A DNA stretch of 48,527 bases, from NCBI GenBank assembly GCA_964389375.1, contig CAYMDP010000018.1, positions 1-48,527 of the forward strand. Reading direction: 5' to 3'. The notes below the pieces were generated by a model. The model saw only the letters and a list, made by a program, of their open reading frames with translations, searched no databases and was not told the origin of the DNA. The number at the start of each line of letters is the position of its first letter. Position 1 is the stretch's first letter. Below are positions 24,384-33,421 of the stretch, piece after piece. The translations under genes were made by a program, and so were the position numbers. The stretch is from CAYMDP01 sp964389375. GTDB taxonomy: Bacteria > Bdellovibrionota > Bdellovibrionia > Bdellovibrionales > UBA1609.

Positions 24384-25427
24384 ATGCAAAATTTCTACGA
24401 TCTGACATTTGATCAACTCAAGCAGTTTCTTGTCGAAAAGGGTGAGCCAGCCTTTAGGGCTCAGCAGCTTTTTCGCTGGGTCTATGGCCTCAGGGTCACT
24501 GATCCCGAAAAAATGACAAATATTTCGAAGACCTTTCGTGCGCAAATCCCTCAGCTTTTTGATTTTTCATTATTAAAAATCGTCTCTGATTTAATCTCTG
24601 TCGATGGGACCCGAAAGTTTTTATTCGACATCGGTGATAATAAAACCGTCGAGTCCGTTTTGATTCCTTCAAAAGGACGTCTGACTCTTTGTATCTCGTC
24701 TGAAGTGGGTTGCAATATGGCCTGCAAGTTTTGTTTTACCGGAAAACAAAAACTTCAGCGGCGTCTGACTTTGCGTGAAATCATGGCTCAGTTTATTCAG
24801 TCCTCGGACGCTTTAGGCGATGGCCTTCGCATTACCAATATTGTTTTTATGGGGATGGGCGAGCCCTTAGATAATCCAGAGGCCGTCTTTAACTCTGTGG
24901 AAGTTTTAAATAATACTTGGGGTTTAAATTTTTCTCGAAAGAAAATTACCGTTTCGACCTCTGGAATTGTTCCGATGATGCCTTTGATCACTCGCTCTGG
25001 GACTCGACTTGCCGTAAGCCTGAACGGCGTGAACGACACGATTCGCTCTGAGATTATGCCGATCAATAAAAAATGGCCGATTGAAGAGTTGCTTCAGGCC
25101 TGTCGGGAGCATGTTCGTGAATCGGGTGATCGAGTGACCTTTGAATACGTATTGTTAAAAGGTGCGACAGACTCTATCGAAGACGCACGGGCGTTGTATC
25201 ATCTGACCAAAGATATTCCTTGCAAAATCAACATTATTCCATTTAATGAGCACCCGAATTCAGGCTTTCAGCGACCAGACGAGCGCACGGTAGATCGGTT
25301 CCAAAATGAACTGATGAAACTGGGTGCCCATGTCTTGCGTCGAAAGACAATGGGACGCGATATTTATGCAGCTTGCGGTCAACTGACTTCGGCTTATAAA
25401 GAGCATCCCATGACATTTTCAGTTTAG
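24384..25427 (+). CDS. rlmN: 23S rRNA (and tRNA) adenine C2 methyltransferase RlmN
   Basis: This radical SAM enzyme methylates A2503 of 23S rRNA. Seen: the N-terminal accessory domain (FRAQQLFRWVYGLRV), the cluster motif SSEVGCNMACKFCFTGKQ with C-x3-C-x2-C, the GGMGE-type MGMGEPLDNP, VSTSGIVPMM, and the C-terminal RKTMGRDIYAACGQL whose cysteine forms the covalent methyl-transfer intermediate. All catalytic cysteines are present. I use the ATG at 24384 (347 residues); a TTG 18 bases upstream is also in frame. No clear ribosome site precedes it. A PfkB kinase gene follows after 25 bp. Confidence 0.95.
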   Translation: MQNFYDLTFDQLKQFLVEKGEPAFRAQQLFRWVYGLRVTDPEKMTNISKTFRAQIPQLFDFSLLKIVSDLISVDGTRKFLFDIGDNKTVESVLIPSKGRLTLCISSEVGCNMACKFCFTGKQKLQRRLTLREIMAQFIQSSDALGDGLRITNIVFMGMGEPLDNPEAVFNSVEVLNNTWGLNFSRKKITVSTSGIVPMMPLITRSGTRLAVSLNGVNDTIRSEIMPINKKWPIEELLQACREHVRESGDRVTFEYVLLKGATDSIEDARALYHLTKDIPCKINIIPFNEHPNSGFQRPDERTVDRFQNELMKLGAHVLRRKTMGRDIYAACGQLTSAYKEHPMTFSV

Positions 25428-25452
25428 AGAAAAAGTTTAGGGGAAAATATAC

Positions 25453-26364
25453 ATGTCATCAATTTTGGTCGTTGGAAGTGTCGCTTACGATAGCATCGCA
25501 ACCCCTCAGGCAAAGGCCGAGCACATCTTGGGCGGTTCAGCGAATTATTTTTCAGTCGCGGCCTCCATGTATTCAAAAGTGCAGGTCGTCGGGGTTGTTG
25601 GTGATGACTATGCTGAGAGTGATCTCGAGCTTTTAACCTCTCGAAATATCAACATCGAAGGCTTACAAAAAGTGAAGGGTGAAACTTTTCATTGGTCCGG
25701 TCGCTACGATGACAACATGAACGAAGCCATCACTCTAGAAACCCACTTGAATGTCTTCGAAAACTTTAATCCCGCACTTCCAGAGTCTTACAAAAACGCA
25801 GAATACGTCTTTTTGGCCAACATTGACCCAATTCTTCAGATGCGGGTTTTGGATCAGGTTAAACAACCGAAGTTTGTTGGTGCGGATACAATGAACTATT
25901 GGATTGATACAAAAAAAACCGAGCTTAAAGAAGTTCTAAAGCGAGTCGATGTTTTGCTATTAAACGAAGGAGAGGCTCGAAAGCTGACCGGAAACCGAAA
26001 TACGATTGCCGCAGCCAAACAGATTTGTGCGATGGGTCCCAAGGGCGTTGTGATTAAGCGGGGAGAGTACGGCTTTTTAATGTTTACTGAAAACCGCTAT
26101 TTCATTTTGCCAGCCTTCCCAGTCGCAAATGTTGTGGATCCGACAGGAGCTGGAGATACTTTTGCCGGTGGCTTTTTTGGTTACCTTGCCAAGACCGGTG
26201 GGGGCTTAAGTCTAGATCATTTAAAGCAAGCCTGCATTCATGGTTGTTTGATGGCCAGCTTCACTGTTGAGGGCTTTGGTCTAGAGAGTCTTAAGACCTT
26301 AGACTGGAAAAAGCTCGAAGCTCGCCAGCAAAACTACTTTGATGTGATCTCTTATCTGAACTGA
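25453..26364 (+). CDS. PfkB-family sugar or nucleoside kinase
   Basis: The 303-residue protein begins ILVVGSVAYDSIATPQAKAE and has HILGGSANYFSVAASMYSKV, the substrate end of PfkB kinases, and VVDPTGAGDTFAGGFFGYLA, the ATP and catalytic-base motif. The substrate cannot be told; the proteins of this type that I know from related genomes are annotated as ribokinase- or adenosine-kinase-like. GGGGAAAATATAC precedes the ATG. It follows rlmN closely, so co-transcription is likely, and precedes a coiled-coil protein gene by 60 bp. Confidence 0.82.
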   Translation: MSSILVVGSVAYDSIATPQAKAEHILGGSANYFSVAASMYSKVQVVGVVGDDYAESDLELLTSRNINIEGLQKVKGETFHWSGRYDDNMNEAITLETHLNVFENFNPALPESYKNAEYVFLANIDPILQMRVLDQVKQPKFVGADTMNYWIDTKKTELKEVLKRVDVLLLNEGEARKLTGNRNTIAAAKQICAMGPKGVVIKRGEYGFLMFTENRYFILPAFPVANVVDPTGAGDTFAGGFFGYLAKTGGGLSLDHLKQACIHGCLMASFTVEGFGLESLKTLDWKKLEARQQNYFDVISYLN

Positions 26365-26424
26365 AGTCGTTTTTTCGCGATTCAGCATTAATGCATTTCT
26401 AAGCCTTTCCGATAAGTTAAGCGG

Positions 26425-27534
26425 ATGGCAGCAAAAAAAGGCAAAACGCTCGCACTGAAGTTGATCGATGATCTGCTGGGTTCTGACAAAACCAAGGCAG
26501 ACAAAACCGATGCTTCAATCAGTTTCGAGTCAATTCATTCTGATTCTGTTCTTGAGCTAGATGAAAATGCTAGTGCAGAAGATGTATCCTTCGAGGGAAA
26601 AAGCCTTTCAGTTTTAGATCTTTCCAAGTCCGATATTAAGAACGAAAGATCTGTCAAAGAAGCCAAAGTAGAAGACGCGAAAGTAGAGGCACCTGCCCAA
26701 GCGGCTCCTCCAGTTCCAAAAGCTAAAAAAGAAGAGCCCGCAAACGACGAAACCTATCGGATCGAAGAGGGGCCTTTAAACTTTCCTGAGCCAGAAGCTG
26801 GGACTCGAACCGAGCGAGTGGCCGAGACAAAAAAAACCGCCTCAACGATTCCATCTAAAGTGAATGACGAAACCGCAAGATCTTCCCTAGGGCGCTACAC
26901 GGCAATACGCACTCAAGCCGGTCCGGTCAGTCAGACAGAGGCCGTACTTGCACAAAGTGAGAATTTTAGAGTCGCACAAAAGCGTATTTTAGATTTGGAA
27001 GATGAGATCCAGAGATTGCGTTCTGAAAATGAACAGCTCGGAGCCGCCGGCGAGACCTTAAGAAAACGAGCTGATGAAAACTTAGCACGGGCCGAAAACT
27101 TAAAATCAAAATATGATCAGCTTGAGTCCAGCGCGGCTCAAGAGAGTGAGCTACAGGGCAAAAACCTTAGCAATAAAGAAAAGCAGATTCAAAATTTAAG
27201 GCTAAAGATTGAAGAGCTTGAAATGCGTCTTTCGACGAATATTCAAAAAATTCGCGTCCGTGAACGTGAGCTCGAAAACCGTCTAGAATTGGTCAAAATG
27301 GAAAATGCGGCTCTTTTGCGCAATAAGGATGAAATCATTTTGGATCTAAAGCGACAGCTGGACCAGATGAATTTGGAGCTGGATAACTACCGCAATAAGG
27401 GTCAAGAGCTGAATCGGCACCTCAGTGACAAACAAGAGCTTCTTCGCCGCACGGTGAAAGCCCTGCGCTTAGCTTTGTCGATGCTTGAGGGCGATGAGGA
27501 CTCCGAAGGTTCGGGGAAATCAAAAGCGGGCTAA
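26425..27534 (+). CDS. Coiled-coil protein of unknown function
   Basis: The family is not recognised. The 369 residues fall into three parts: a short basic start (AAKKGKTLALKLIDDLLG), a low-complexity acidic and proline-rich region to about residue 170 (EAKVEDAKVEAPAQAAPPVP), and a long coiled coil from about 180 to 355 (ILDLEDEIQRLRSENEQLGA onward) with regular leucines. No signal peptide or membrane segment is seen, so it is probably cytoplasmic. The disordered linker plus long rod suggests a scaffold or a structural role. It stands within the rlmN-to-dgcB run. Confidence 0.65.
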   Translation: MAAKKGKTLALKLIDDLLGSDKTKADKTDASISFESIHSDSVLELDENASAEDVSFEGKSLSVLDLSKSDIKNERSVKEAKVEDAKVEAPAQAAPPVPKAKKEEPANDETYRIEEGPLNFPEPEAGTRTERVAETKKTASTIPSKVNDETARSSLGRYTAIRTQAGPVSQTEAVLAQSENFRVAQKRILDLEDEIQRLRSENEQLGAAGETLRKRADENLARAENLKSKYDQLESSAAQESELQGKNLSNKEKQIQNLRLKIEELEMRLSTNIQKIRVRERELENRLELVKMENAALLRNKDEIILDLKRQLDQMNLELDNYRNKGQELNRHLSDKQELLRRTVKALRLALSMLEGDEDSEGSGKSKAG

Positions 27535-27624
27535 TGCGGGCTTTAAGATGTCTTTGCCCAGTGGCGGTGGCGAGATGTTTGTGTTAGAACTTCCAGCCAA
27601 TGATCGACCGACGGGACAACTTGA

Positions 27625-28713
27625 ATGGCAGCTCAGAAAAAAATTAAAATTCTGGTGAGTGATTTGCACTTAGGTGCGGGTCGTGTGCTCGAAAACGGTC
27701 AGCTGAACCCCTTAGAAGAATTCTATTTTGACGAAAAATTTGTCGAGTTTTTGCATTATTATTCGACGGGTAAATATGCGGACTACGAAGTCGAATTGGT
27801 CATGAATGGAGACATTCTAAACTTTCTTCAGGTGGACTACCGAGGTCACTATCTGACGGTGCTCACTGAGTCGATTGCCAAAGAAAAGCTTTTGCGGATT
27901 ATTAAAGGGCATCCTGCCGTCTTTAAGGCCCTAAAAGATTTTTTAGCTAAAGAAGGAAACAGTCTCACTTACATCGTCGGCAATCATGACCAGGATATGC
28001 TTTGGCCCTCGACGCGAGCGCTTTTAAACGAAGTTTTGGGCTCGACGATTCGTTTTAAGAATTTGGTTTATTTTTTTGATGGTGTCCATATCGAACATGG
28101 TCATATGCATGAAGCGGCCAACCGTTTGGACCCCAGGAAATTTTATCTTAAAAAAGAATTGCCTGAGCCAATCCTAAACTTGCCCTTTGGATCCCATTTT
28201 TTTGTCGAGTTTGTTTTAAAAATCAAACACTCCTATCCCCACGTGGATAAAATTCGTCCGTTTAATCGAATGATTCGTTGGGCGATCTTTAATGAAACTT
28301 GGTTTACGATTAAAGGAATCTTTGGACTTTTGTTTTACTTCGCGAAATCGGCAGTGGTGCGAGATCCACGGCGCTCTTTTCATTTTAAACGGATCCTTAA
28401 GGTTATGTTAGAAAGTGCGGTTTTTCCTGATTTAAGCGAATCTGCAAGACGCATTCTTTTAGACGAGCGAGTGCATACGGTTTGCTTTGGTCACACTCAC
28501 GTATATCAGTACCGTCAGTGGGCCGAGGATATGGAGTATTTTAATACAGGAACTTGGACGGATATTACTTCGCTGGATATCTCCTCCCTGGGAAAGATCA
28601 CTTTGTTAACTTATGTTTTATTCGAGTATCCCGAAGATGGCGGTCGGCCCAGGGGGCGCTTAAAAGAGTGGCATGGCTACCATAGAATTGAACAGGATGT
28701 CGCGATATCATGA
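27625..28713 (+). CDS. Calcineurin-like metallophosphoesterase
   Basis: All metal-binding motifs of the family are present in order: VSDLHLG near residue 12, MNGDILNF near 60, VGNHDQDM near 117, HIEHGHMHEA near 155 and FGHTHVYQY near 291. The layout resembles UDP-2,3-diacylglucosamine pyrophosphatase LpxH and related phosphoesterases, but at 362 residues it is much longer than LpxH and has an inserted region (FHFKRILKVMLESAVF), so the substrate is open. The last bases overlap the pgi start by four (ATGA), so the two are probably translated together. Confidence 0.82.
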   Translation: MAAQKKIKILVSDLHLGAGRVLENGQLNPLEEFYFDEKFVEFLHYYSTGKYADYEVELVMNGDILNFLQVDYRGHYLTVLTESIAKEKLLRIIKGHPAVFKALKDFLAKEGNSLTYIVGNHDQDMLWPSTRALLNEVLGSTIRFKNLVYFFDGVHIEHGHMHEAANRLDPRKFYLKKELPEPILNLPFGSHFFVEFVLKIKHSYPHVDKIRPFNRMIRWAIFNETWFTIKGIFGLLFYFAKSAVVRDPRRSFHFKRILKVMLESAVFPDLSESARRILLDERVHTVCFGHTHVYQYRQWAEDMEYFNTGTWTDITSLDISSLGKITLLTYVLFEYPEDGGRPRGRLKEWHGYHRIEQDVAIS

Positions 28714-29954
28714 TTCGTTTTATTTCCGACCCCAAAACACCTAAAGCCTCTGAGCAGCTGGGGGATTCCTCTCGTTTTTTAAAGGCTGTTTTGTCCCGTG
28801 AGGACCTTGGGTTTTTACAGCTTCCCAAGCGAGACGCCTTGTGGACCTCATCTGTTCTGCGCGCAAAACAGATTGAGTCTTGTGATGTCCTTGCGATCAT
28901 TGGGATCGGTGGAAGTAGCTTGGGGGCCAAAGCTCTATTGAGTGCTTGTGCGCCTGAAGCATTAGGATCAAAGATCGTATTCTTCGAGAATGTGGATCCT
29001 GTGAGCTTTGAAAACCTTTGGAATCATCGCATTCAAGGCCGCAAAGTACATTGGTGTGTGGTTTCGAAAAGTGGGACGACCTTAGAGACCCTTTCAATTT
29101 TTGAATGTGTCTTACAGCGACTCGAAAACCAAAAGGCTTTTGACTCTAAAAACTTTACGGTGATCACTGAGCCCAAAAGTAATCCCCTAAGAGATTGGGC
29201 CCGTGGCCATAACATCAGTTGTCTTGAAATCCCCTTGGATGTGGGGGGACGTTTTTCTGTTTTATCACCGGTTGGATTGTTTCCGGCAGCATTTGCGGGA
29301 TTGGATCTTGCTGAAATTCGTGAAGGGGCCACTTGGGCAATAAAATCCGAAAAGTTGATCGAGGACTTGTTAAGACAGGTTTTATTCAGCTGGAAGAGTG
29401 AACAGTGGATTTCGGTTTTTTGGTCTTATGCAGATGGTTTAAAAGAATTTGGCTTTTGGCTTCAGCAACTTTGGGCAGAATCTCTGGGAAAGAAGTTAGC
29501 CAGAGATGGATCTGCTGCGGCAAGAGTCAGCACTCCCTTGTCTCTAGTTGGAAGCGTCGATCAGCACTCAATTCTTCAGATGATCTACGAAGGGGCTCGG
29601 GATAAATCAGTTTTATTTGTGACAGTGCGTGATTTCGATCAATCAAAGGATGTCATCTTGAAATCCCGGGTTTACCCGAAGCTCCCTATAAATGGTCTTG
29701 GTCTCGGACAGATTTTGTCCGTACAGGCAAAAGCGACCCATGATTCTTTGTCCGAACTAGGGCTTCCTTGTTCTCGACTTGAACTGGACAATCTTGGTCC
29801 AGCAAATCTAGGGGCCTACTTTATGGTCATGGAGCTTCTTGTCGCCAGTCTAGGTGAGGCCCTGAATATCGACGCCTTTAACCAGCCTGGAGTCGAGCGA
29901 GGTAAAGAGATCACCCGCAGCATCCTTTCAAAGCGTGTTGAGTCTTCAGACTGA
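28710..29954 (+). CDS. pgi: Glucose-6-phosphate isomerase
   Basis: The 414-residue protein holds the sugar-phosphate isomerase motifs AIIGIGGSSLGAKALL, VVSKSGTTLETLSIF, DVGGRFSVLSPVGLFPAA with the family arginine, GSVDQHSILQMIYEG and the closing NIDAFNQPGVERGKE. It interconverts glucose-6- and fructose-6-phosphate in the cytoplasm. It is shorter than the 550-residue enzyme of E. coli and closer to the compact form of Firmicutes and many other bacteria. It overlaps the phosphoesterase gene upstream, and its stop lies 19 bases before the dgcB start. Confidence 0.93.
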   Translation: MIRFISDPKTPKASEQLGDSSRFLKAVLSREDLGFLQLPKRDALWTSSVLRAKQIESCDVLAIIGIGGSSLGAKALLSACAPEALGSKIVFFENVDPVSFENLWNHRIQGRKVHWCVVSKSGTTLETLSIFECVLQRLENQKAFDSKNFTVITEPKSNPLRDWARGHNISCLEIPLDVGGRFSVLSPVGLFPAAFAGLDLAEIREGATWAIKSEKLIEDLLRQVLFSWKSEQWISVFWSYADGLKEFGFWLQQLWAESLGKKLARDGSAAARVSTPLSLVGSVDQHSILQMIYEGARDKSVLFVTVRDFDQSKDVILKSRVYPKLPINGLGLGQILSVQAKATHDSLSELGLPCSRLELDNLGPANLGAYFMVMELLVASLGEALNIDAFNQPGVERGKEITRSILSKRVESSD

Positions 29955-29973
29955 CTTCGTTAGGATTAAGAGC

Positions 29974-30912
29974 ATGGGTGACAATAATGACGATAATGAT
30001 CAACGAGAGAGTCTAGATAAGACCAGCGTTCTTCAAAGTGATACTTTCAAACTTCGAATTGCAGAAGCTGTAGAGGCGCCTCCAGCTTTGGTTTTACTTG
30101 TCGGCCCCTCAGGAAGTATTGGGCGGCAGTGGGCCTTAGAGGAAACGGATCGCATTTTAGGACGAGCACCTAGTGCCCATGTCTTTGTCGACGATCGCAG
30201 CTTAAGTAAGTCTCATGCGAAGATTGTGATTAATGGACTTGATGTCTCGATCATTGATTTAGAGTCGACCAATAAAACCATTATCAACGGAAAAGTGATC
30301 CCCTCTTTGGTGCCCATCAAGCTTAAAAATAATGATCAAGTAAAACTCGGAAATCTTATTTTCAAATTCTTGGAGCGGGGAAGTATCGAATCAGTGGCCT
30401 CGGCTCAAACTTTTGATCGCGCATTAACGGATGCACTTACGGGGGCGGCCAACCGTGGAGCCCTGGATAGCATGGCGCCCGAGTACTTTAAGCGATCAAA
30501 GACCTTGGGGATTCCAGTCAGCCTTGTTCTTTTTGATATCGATCACTTTAAGCCAGTCAACGATACCTGGGGGCATTCGGCAGGCGACCATATTTTAAAA
30601 GAGTTGGTTGCGGTCATCCGAGACAATTTAATTCGTGAGAACGATTTATTCTCTCGTACGGGTGGGGAAGAGTTTTGCATCGTCTTATTGGGTAGCCCCT
30701 TAAAACAAGCTCAGGAAGTGGCTGAGCGGGTCAGGCACACGATTCAGACCCACCGCTTTGAATTCGACAACAAACACATTCCAATCACAATTTCCGCTGG
30801 GGTCGCCACAAAATCCGACGAGGACGAAACCTGGGTCGTCACCTACGACAGAGCGGACAAAGCTCTATATCATTCTAAAAAAACCGGTCGAAACCGCGTA
30901 TCTGTAGGTTAA
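29974..30912 (+). CDS. dgcB: FHA-GGDEF diguanylate cyclase, DgcB type
   Basis: The 312-residue protein has a short N-terminal tail, an FHA domain (about 40-135: RILGRAP at 60-66, SLSKSHAKI, DLESTNKTIINGK) and a GGDEF domain with the active motif GGEEF at 230-234 and an intact inhibitory site RxxD (R221, D224). It makes cyclic di-GMP. The tail contains DKTSVL, with Thr17 followed by Leu at +3, a good FHA phospho-threonine ligand. In Bdellovibrio bacteriovorus DgcB, needed for prey invasion, an N-terminal phosphorylated peptide binding its own FHA domain is described as the activating switch; the same parts are visible here. I start at the ATG 29974 with AGGA eight bases before; a longer frame overlaps pgi. 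Confidence 0.9.
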   Translation: MGDNNDDNDQRESLDKTSVLQSDTFKLRIAEAVEAPPALVLLVGPSGSIGRQWALEETDRILGRAPSAHVFVDDRSLSKSHAKIVINGLDVSIIDLESTNKTIINGKVIPSLVPIKLKNNDQVKLGNLIFKFLERGSIESVASAQTFDRALTDALTGAANRGALDSMAPEYFKRSKTLGIPVSLVLFDIDHFKPVNDTWGHSAGDHILKELVAVIRDNLIRENDLFSRTGGEEFCIVLLGSPLKQAQEVAERVRHTIQTHRFEFDNKHIPITISAGVATKSDEDETWVVTYDRADKALYHSKKTGRNRVSVG

Positions 30913-30917
30913 GTTCT

Positions 30918-31046
30918 TTTCAGAGAAGCCTTAAAATTTTAAGAAGTGTCCGCCGAAGACTAGTTCCGCAGGGCTGCCGAAGGCAGACCGAGGATGTTCG
31001 ACGGCTGAGGCGGAGCACTTCTTAAAATTTTAAGGCTTCTCTGAAA
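30918..31046. repeat. 31-bp perfect inverted repeat around a conserved 67-base core (copy 1)
   Basis: Arms 30918-30948 and 31016-31046 are exact inverted copies. Between them is a 67-base core (30949-31015) that, read on the minus strand, matches the core at 35601-35667 with five differences. The arms of the two elements are unrelated except for the five bases next to the core (AAGTG/CACTT). It lies six bases after the dgcB stop. Confidence 0.93.
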
Positions 31047-31410
31047 TGCAACTGCAGGAGGATTCGCGTTGTCGGCGAATCTGCACTGGTGTTGTTTTGC
31101 CCCTGGCTGATGTTTAGACGAATCGGGATTTCGGGACAAAAGGAAACTGTCAAAGTGTCTAGCGGATTGACGCTCCTGGCCTGGCTTTGGGGCTTTAGCT
31201 CTGTGAAATGATTAAATTAGTTTAAATTTTTTATAAAACCAAAGAAGCCTAAAAAATAAGCTGGTCTCAACTTTGCTTTACATACTTGTGGGAGCGCGAA
31301 GGGGTTCAAGGGGTCAGGTAAAGTCATTCACATCATCGAGCCTAAGACGAAAAAGAATATATTTATTAACCGACTTGGCCTTTAGGCCAGTCTTACGGGG
31401 AGAGTCGTCG
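31047..31410. other. Leader region of the ECF sigma factor gene
   Basis: No gene is supported here. It contains a 7-bp stem (GATTCGC with GCGAATC, 31061-31081), an A/T-rich tract (about 31209-31260, with TTTATAAAA) that could belong to a promoter, and, directly before the ribosome site of the sigma gene, a stem GACTTGGCC-TTTA-GGCCAGTC (31372-31392, one bulged base). AAAAGGAAACTGT at 31138-31150 recurs in the inverted repeat at 6235-6344. A longer in-frame extension of the sigma gene to 31273 exists but lacks homology. Confidence 0.5.
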
Positions 31411-32016
31411 ATGAAATCAGACATCGAACTGGTTCAGGAAGCACAATTAGGCAGTACGAGTGCCTTTTCGGAGCTTGTGGCGAGATATCAGAGGTTGATG
31501 ATGAAAGTGGCTTTACGCTTAACTCGAGATTTGTCGGCGGCAGAAGATGTAGTTCAGGACAGCTTTATAAAAGCCTTCCAAAAGCTACAGTCCTTCGAGG
31601 GCAGATCAAGCTTTAGAGGTTGGATGTACCAGATTACGATGAACACGGCTCGAAACAAACTTCGTGAAGGAGGTAAGGTTTCAACAGGGGTGGATCATTT
31701 GGTCATCGCAGTCAGTGGATTTGCGGTGGAGAAGCTTGAAGAGGCGGATCTTCAAGAAATTCTTCAAGCCGAGATCGAGAAGCTGCCCGAGCGGCAAAGA
31801 CAGGCGCTGACTTTAAGAATTTTTGATGACTTAAGCTTTAAAGAAATCGCCGATATTATGGATTGCCCTTACGATACGGCAAAAGCAAACTACCGCCATG
31901 CTTTGCTTAAAATTCGTCAGCGTTTGGTCGGAAACCGTACGCTACGAACTTGGAATAGAACAGAAGGCCTAGGTGATTTTCATCTAGGAAGTCGAACAGT
32001 GGAGGTCGAAGGATGA
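31411..32016 (+). CDS. ECF-type RNA polymerase sigma factor
   Basis: The 201-residue protein has sigma region 2 (AFSELVARYQRLMMKVALRL, DLSAAEDVVQDSFIKAFQKL, SFRGWMYQITMNTARNKL) and region 4 (LPERQRQALTLRIFDDLSFK, EIADIMDCPYDTAKANYRHA), and no region 3, as in RpoE-like factors. It would direct polymerase to a stress or life-cycle regulon. I start at the ATG 31411, preceded by ACGGGGAGAG. A putative anti-sigma gene overlaps its end by four bases. As I remember, an RpoE-like factor, Bd0743, follows dgcB (Bd0742) in B. bacteriovorus, so this is probably its counterpart. Confidence 0.9.
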   Translation: MKSDIELVQEAQLGSTSAFSELVARYQRLMMKVALRLTRDLSAAEDVVQDSFIKAFQKLQSFEGRSSFRGWMYQITMNTARNKLREGGKVSTGVDHLVIAVSGFAVEKLEEADLQEILQAEIEKLPERQRQALTLRIFDDLSFKEIADIMDCPYDTAKANYRHALLKIRQRLVGNRTLRTWNRTEGLGDFHLGSRTVEVEG

Positions 32017-32327
32017 ATCAGGAGGAAAAAGATCCAGATTGGTATTGGGTTGAAATGATGGAGGGTGAAGTTTCTCCGGATTTCAAGCCCGAGCTGGAAG
32101 AGCTATTACGCTCCTCGCCTAAAGCGAGAGAGAAGCTTAGAGAGCTTGAAGATGTTCGAGGAGCAATTCGTCTGGTTGATGAAAAACTCGCTGAAACATC
32201 CGAAAGCTACTGGGATCAACTTCAGTACAAGATCATGGCAAAAGTCGAAGAGGAGAGTAAAAAAAATCTTCGTTCTACAAAAAAGAAGTCCAAAAAAGCA
32301 GTTTCAAGTCAAACTTGGTTGCGCTAA
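32013..32327 (+). CDS. Putative anti-sigma factor without membrane anchor
   Basis: The 104-residue protein begins at an ATG overlapping the sigma stop (ATGA). Its first 80 residues are helical, with ELEELLRSSPKAREKLRELE then DVRGAIRLVDEKL, a pattern like the sigma-binding domain of anti-sigma factors. It lacks the zinc-binding His-Cys-Cys motif, has no transmembrane helix, and ends in a basic tail (STKKKSKKAVSSQTWLR). The role is inferred from position and helical pattern only. If right, it would be a soluble partner, or a remnant that has lost the sensor part. Confidence 0.5.
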   Translation: MNQEEKDPDWYWVEMMEGEVSPDFKPELEELLRSSPKAREKLRELEDVRGAIRLVDEKLAETSESYWDQLQYKIMAKVEEESKKNLRSTKKKSKKAVSSQTWLR

Positions 32328-32341
32328 CTTTGGCGGGCGTT

Positions 32342-33421
32342 TCAGGGACGAGACGACTTCTCAATATATTTCTTTAAAGCCTTTTCAGGCTCCCTTTCTT
32401 TCTCAAGGGATTTGCAATAAGCCATCAGCGCTTTAAAATCTCGACCTAATTTCTCATATAAAATTTCAAAATCCGAAAGATCACTAAAATAAGTTTGATA
32501 GCTTAGCAGTATCGCATTGTTGATCGGCCCATCTTGAAACCGCAGAAACCTTGTCGTTTTCAGCTGAGGCACAATTTCTTTTTTATATCTTTCTAAGATT
32601 TCGTTTAGACGCTTTTGCTTTTTCTGCACATCAAAACTTCCTGCCTCAGCTAGGTACCAATCTTTTAAGCTTCCGAGTTCCTTCGATATAAAAGTTGAAA
32701 ATACTCTTTGGTCAAAGCTTTCGGCCTGGATCAGTTGAAGGCTTTTGGATTTTTGTCCCTCTTTGGCGAGGTAATACAGCTCTGTTCCACGGTCTCCGAT
32801 AAAGGTCGCAAGTCGTTCGTTAAAATCGGCTTGGCCCTTAATGTAGATTGTTGCGTGGACGGTTTCATGGATGATCAAATTGACCAAGTCATGGTCCTTG
32901 GCATTGATCATCGAAGAGAGCAGGGGATCTTTAAACCAACCCAGCGTCGAATAGGCACTGACTCCTCGGACGTAGGTATCAAATTGATCAGACGGAAATT
33001 TCAGCTGTTCTTTTTTGGCATCCTCGAGGTGGAAATATCCTTTGTAAGGAACGGCGCCGACAAAAGGGAACTTCCACAAGTAATGCTCAAGTTTATCCAC
33101 AGGGGCCGCGCTTAAAATGTAGGTCACATGGGGCTGATCAAGTTGAACAAAGCTTTGGTAGTTTTTTGTAGGTTTTAGTCCGAGATGATCTTGAGCAAAG
33201 ACTTTTGCCTCATGGGCCAGGCGCAATTTGGATTTTGTGCTTTCTGGAACCTGATCGTCTTTAAGCACTTTTTCAATCGGGACACGCGCATTTAAAAGTT
33301 TCGTTTGGTGATAGGCAGACTTGAACAAATAAGGAAGCTGACAGGAGCTTAATAGCGGAGCAAGTGCACAAATAAAAAGCCAGGATTTTGTTTTGAAGTG
33401 CACAGTCTTTAGAACATCCAT
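32342..33421 (-). CDS. Lipoprotein of the predicted aminopeptidase family (COG4324)
   Basis: I start at the ATG 33419-33421, which places the lipoprotein signal FICALAPLLSSC near the N-terminus (lipobox LSSC); a longer frame to 33484 would bury it. The 359-residue protein has a zinc-peptidase motif HETVH (in LIIHETVHATIYIKGQ) and a following NERLATFIGDRGTELY, with the glutamate expected of this family. Other family traits are PYKGYFHLEDAKKE and YVRGVSAYSTLGWFKDPLLS. It is probably a periplasm-facing, membrane-anchored metallopeptidase; the substrate is unknown. The start overlaps the end of the beta-barrel gene by 13 bases, so the two are likely one transcript. Confidence 0.8.
   Translation of the reverse strand: MDVLKTVHFKTKSWLFICALAPLLSSCQLPYLFKSAYHQTKLLNARVPIEKVLKDDQVPESTKSKLRLAHEAKVFAQDHLGLKPTKNYQSFVQLDQPHVTYILSAAPVDKLEHYLWKFPFVGAVPYKGYFHLEDAKKEQLKFPSDQFDTYVRGVSAYSTLGWFKDPLLSSMINAKDHDLVNLIIHETVHATIYIKGQADFNERLATFIGDRGTELYYLAKEGQKSKSLQLIQAESFDQRVFSTFISKELGSLKDWYLAEAGSFDVQKKQKRLNEILERYKKEIVPQLKTTRFLRFQDGPINNAILLSYQTYFSDLSDFEILYEKLGRDFKALMAYCKSLEKEREPEKALKKYIEKSSRP

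Noticed and set aside
27548..27658. 36-codon frame overlapping the start of the phosphoesterase gene
   Set aside because: No ribosome site; it overlaps the first codons of a well-supported gene in another phase.
31047..31410. Cyclic-di-GMP riboswitch before the sigma gene
   Set aside because: I looked for the conserved GEMM-type core because of the c-di-GMP context, but its conserved segments are not found in order.
31273..31411. Longer start for the ECF sigma gene at 31273
   Set aside because: The added 46 residues lack sigma-factor homology, have no ribosome site and cross the leader hairpin; the ATG at 31411 has GGGGAG before it.
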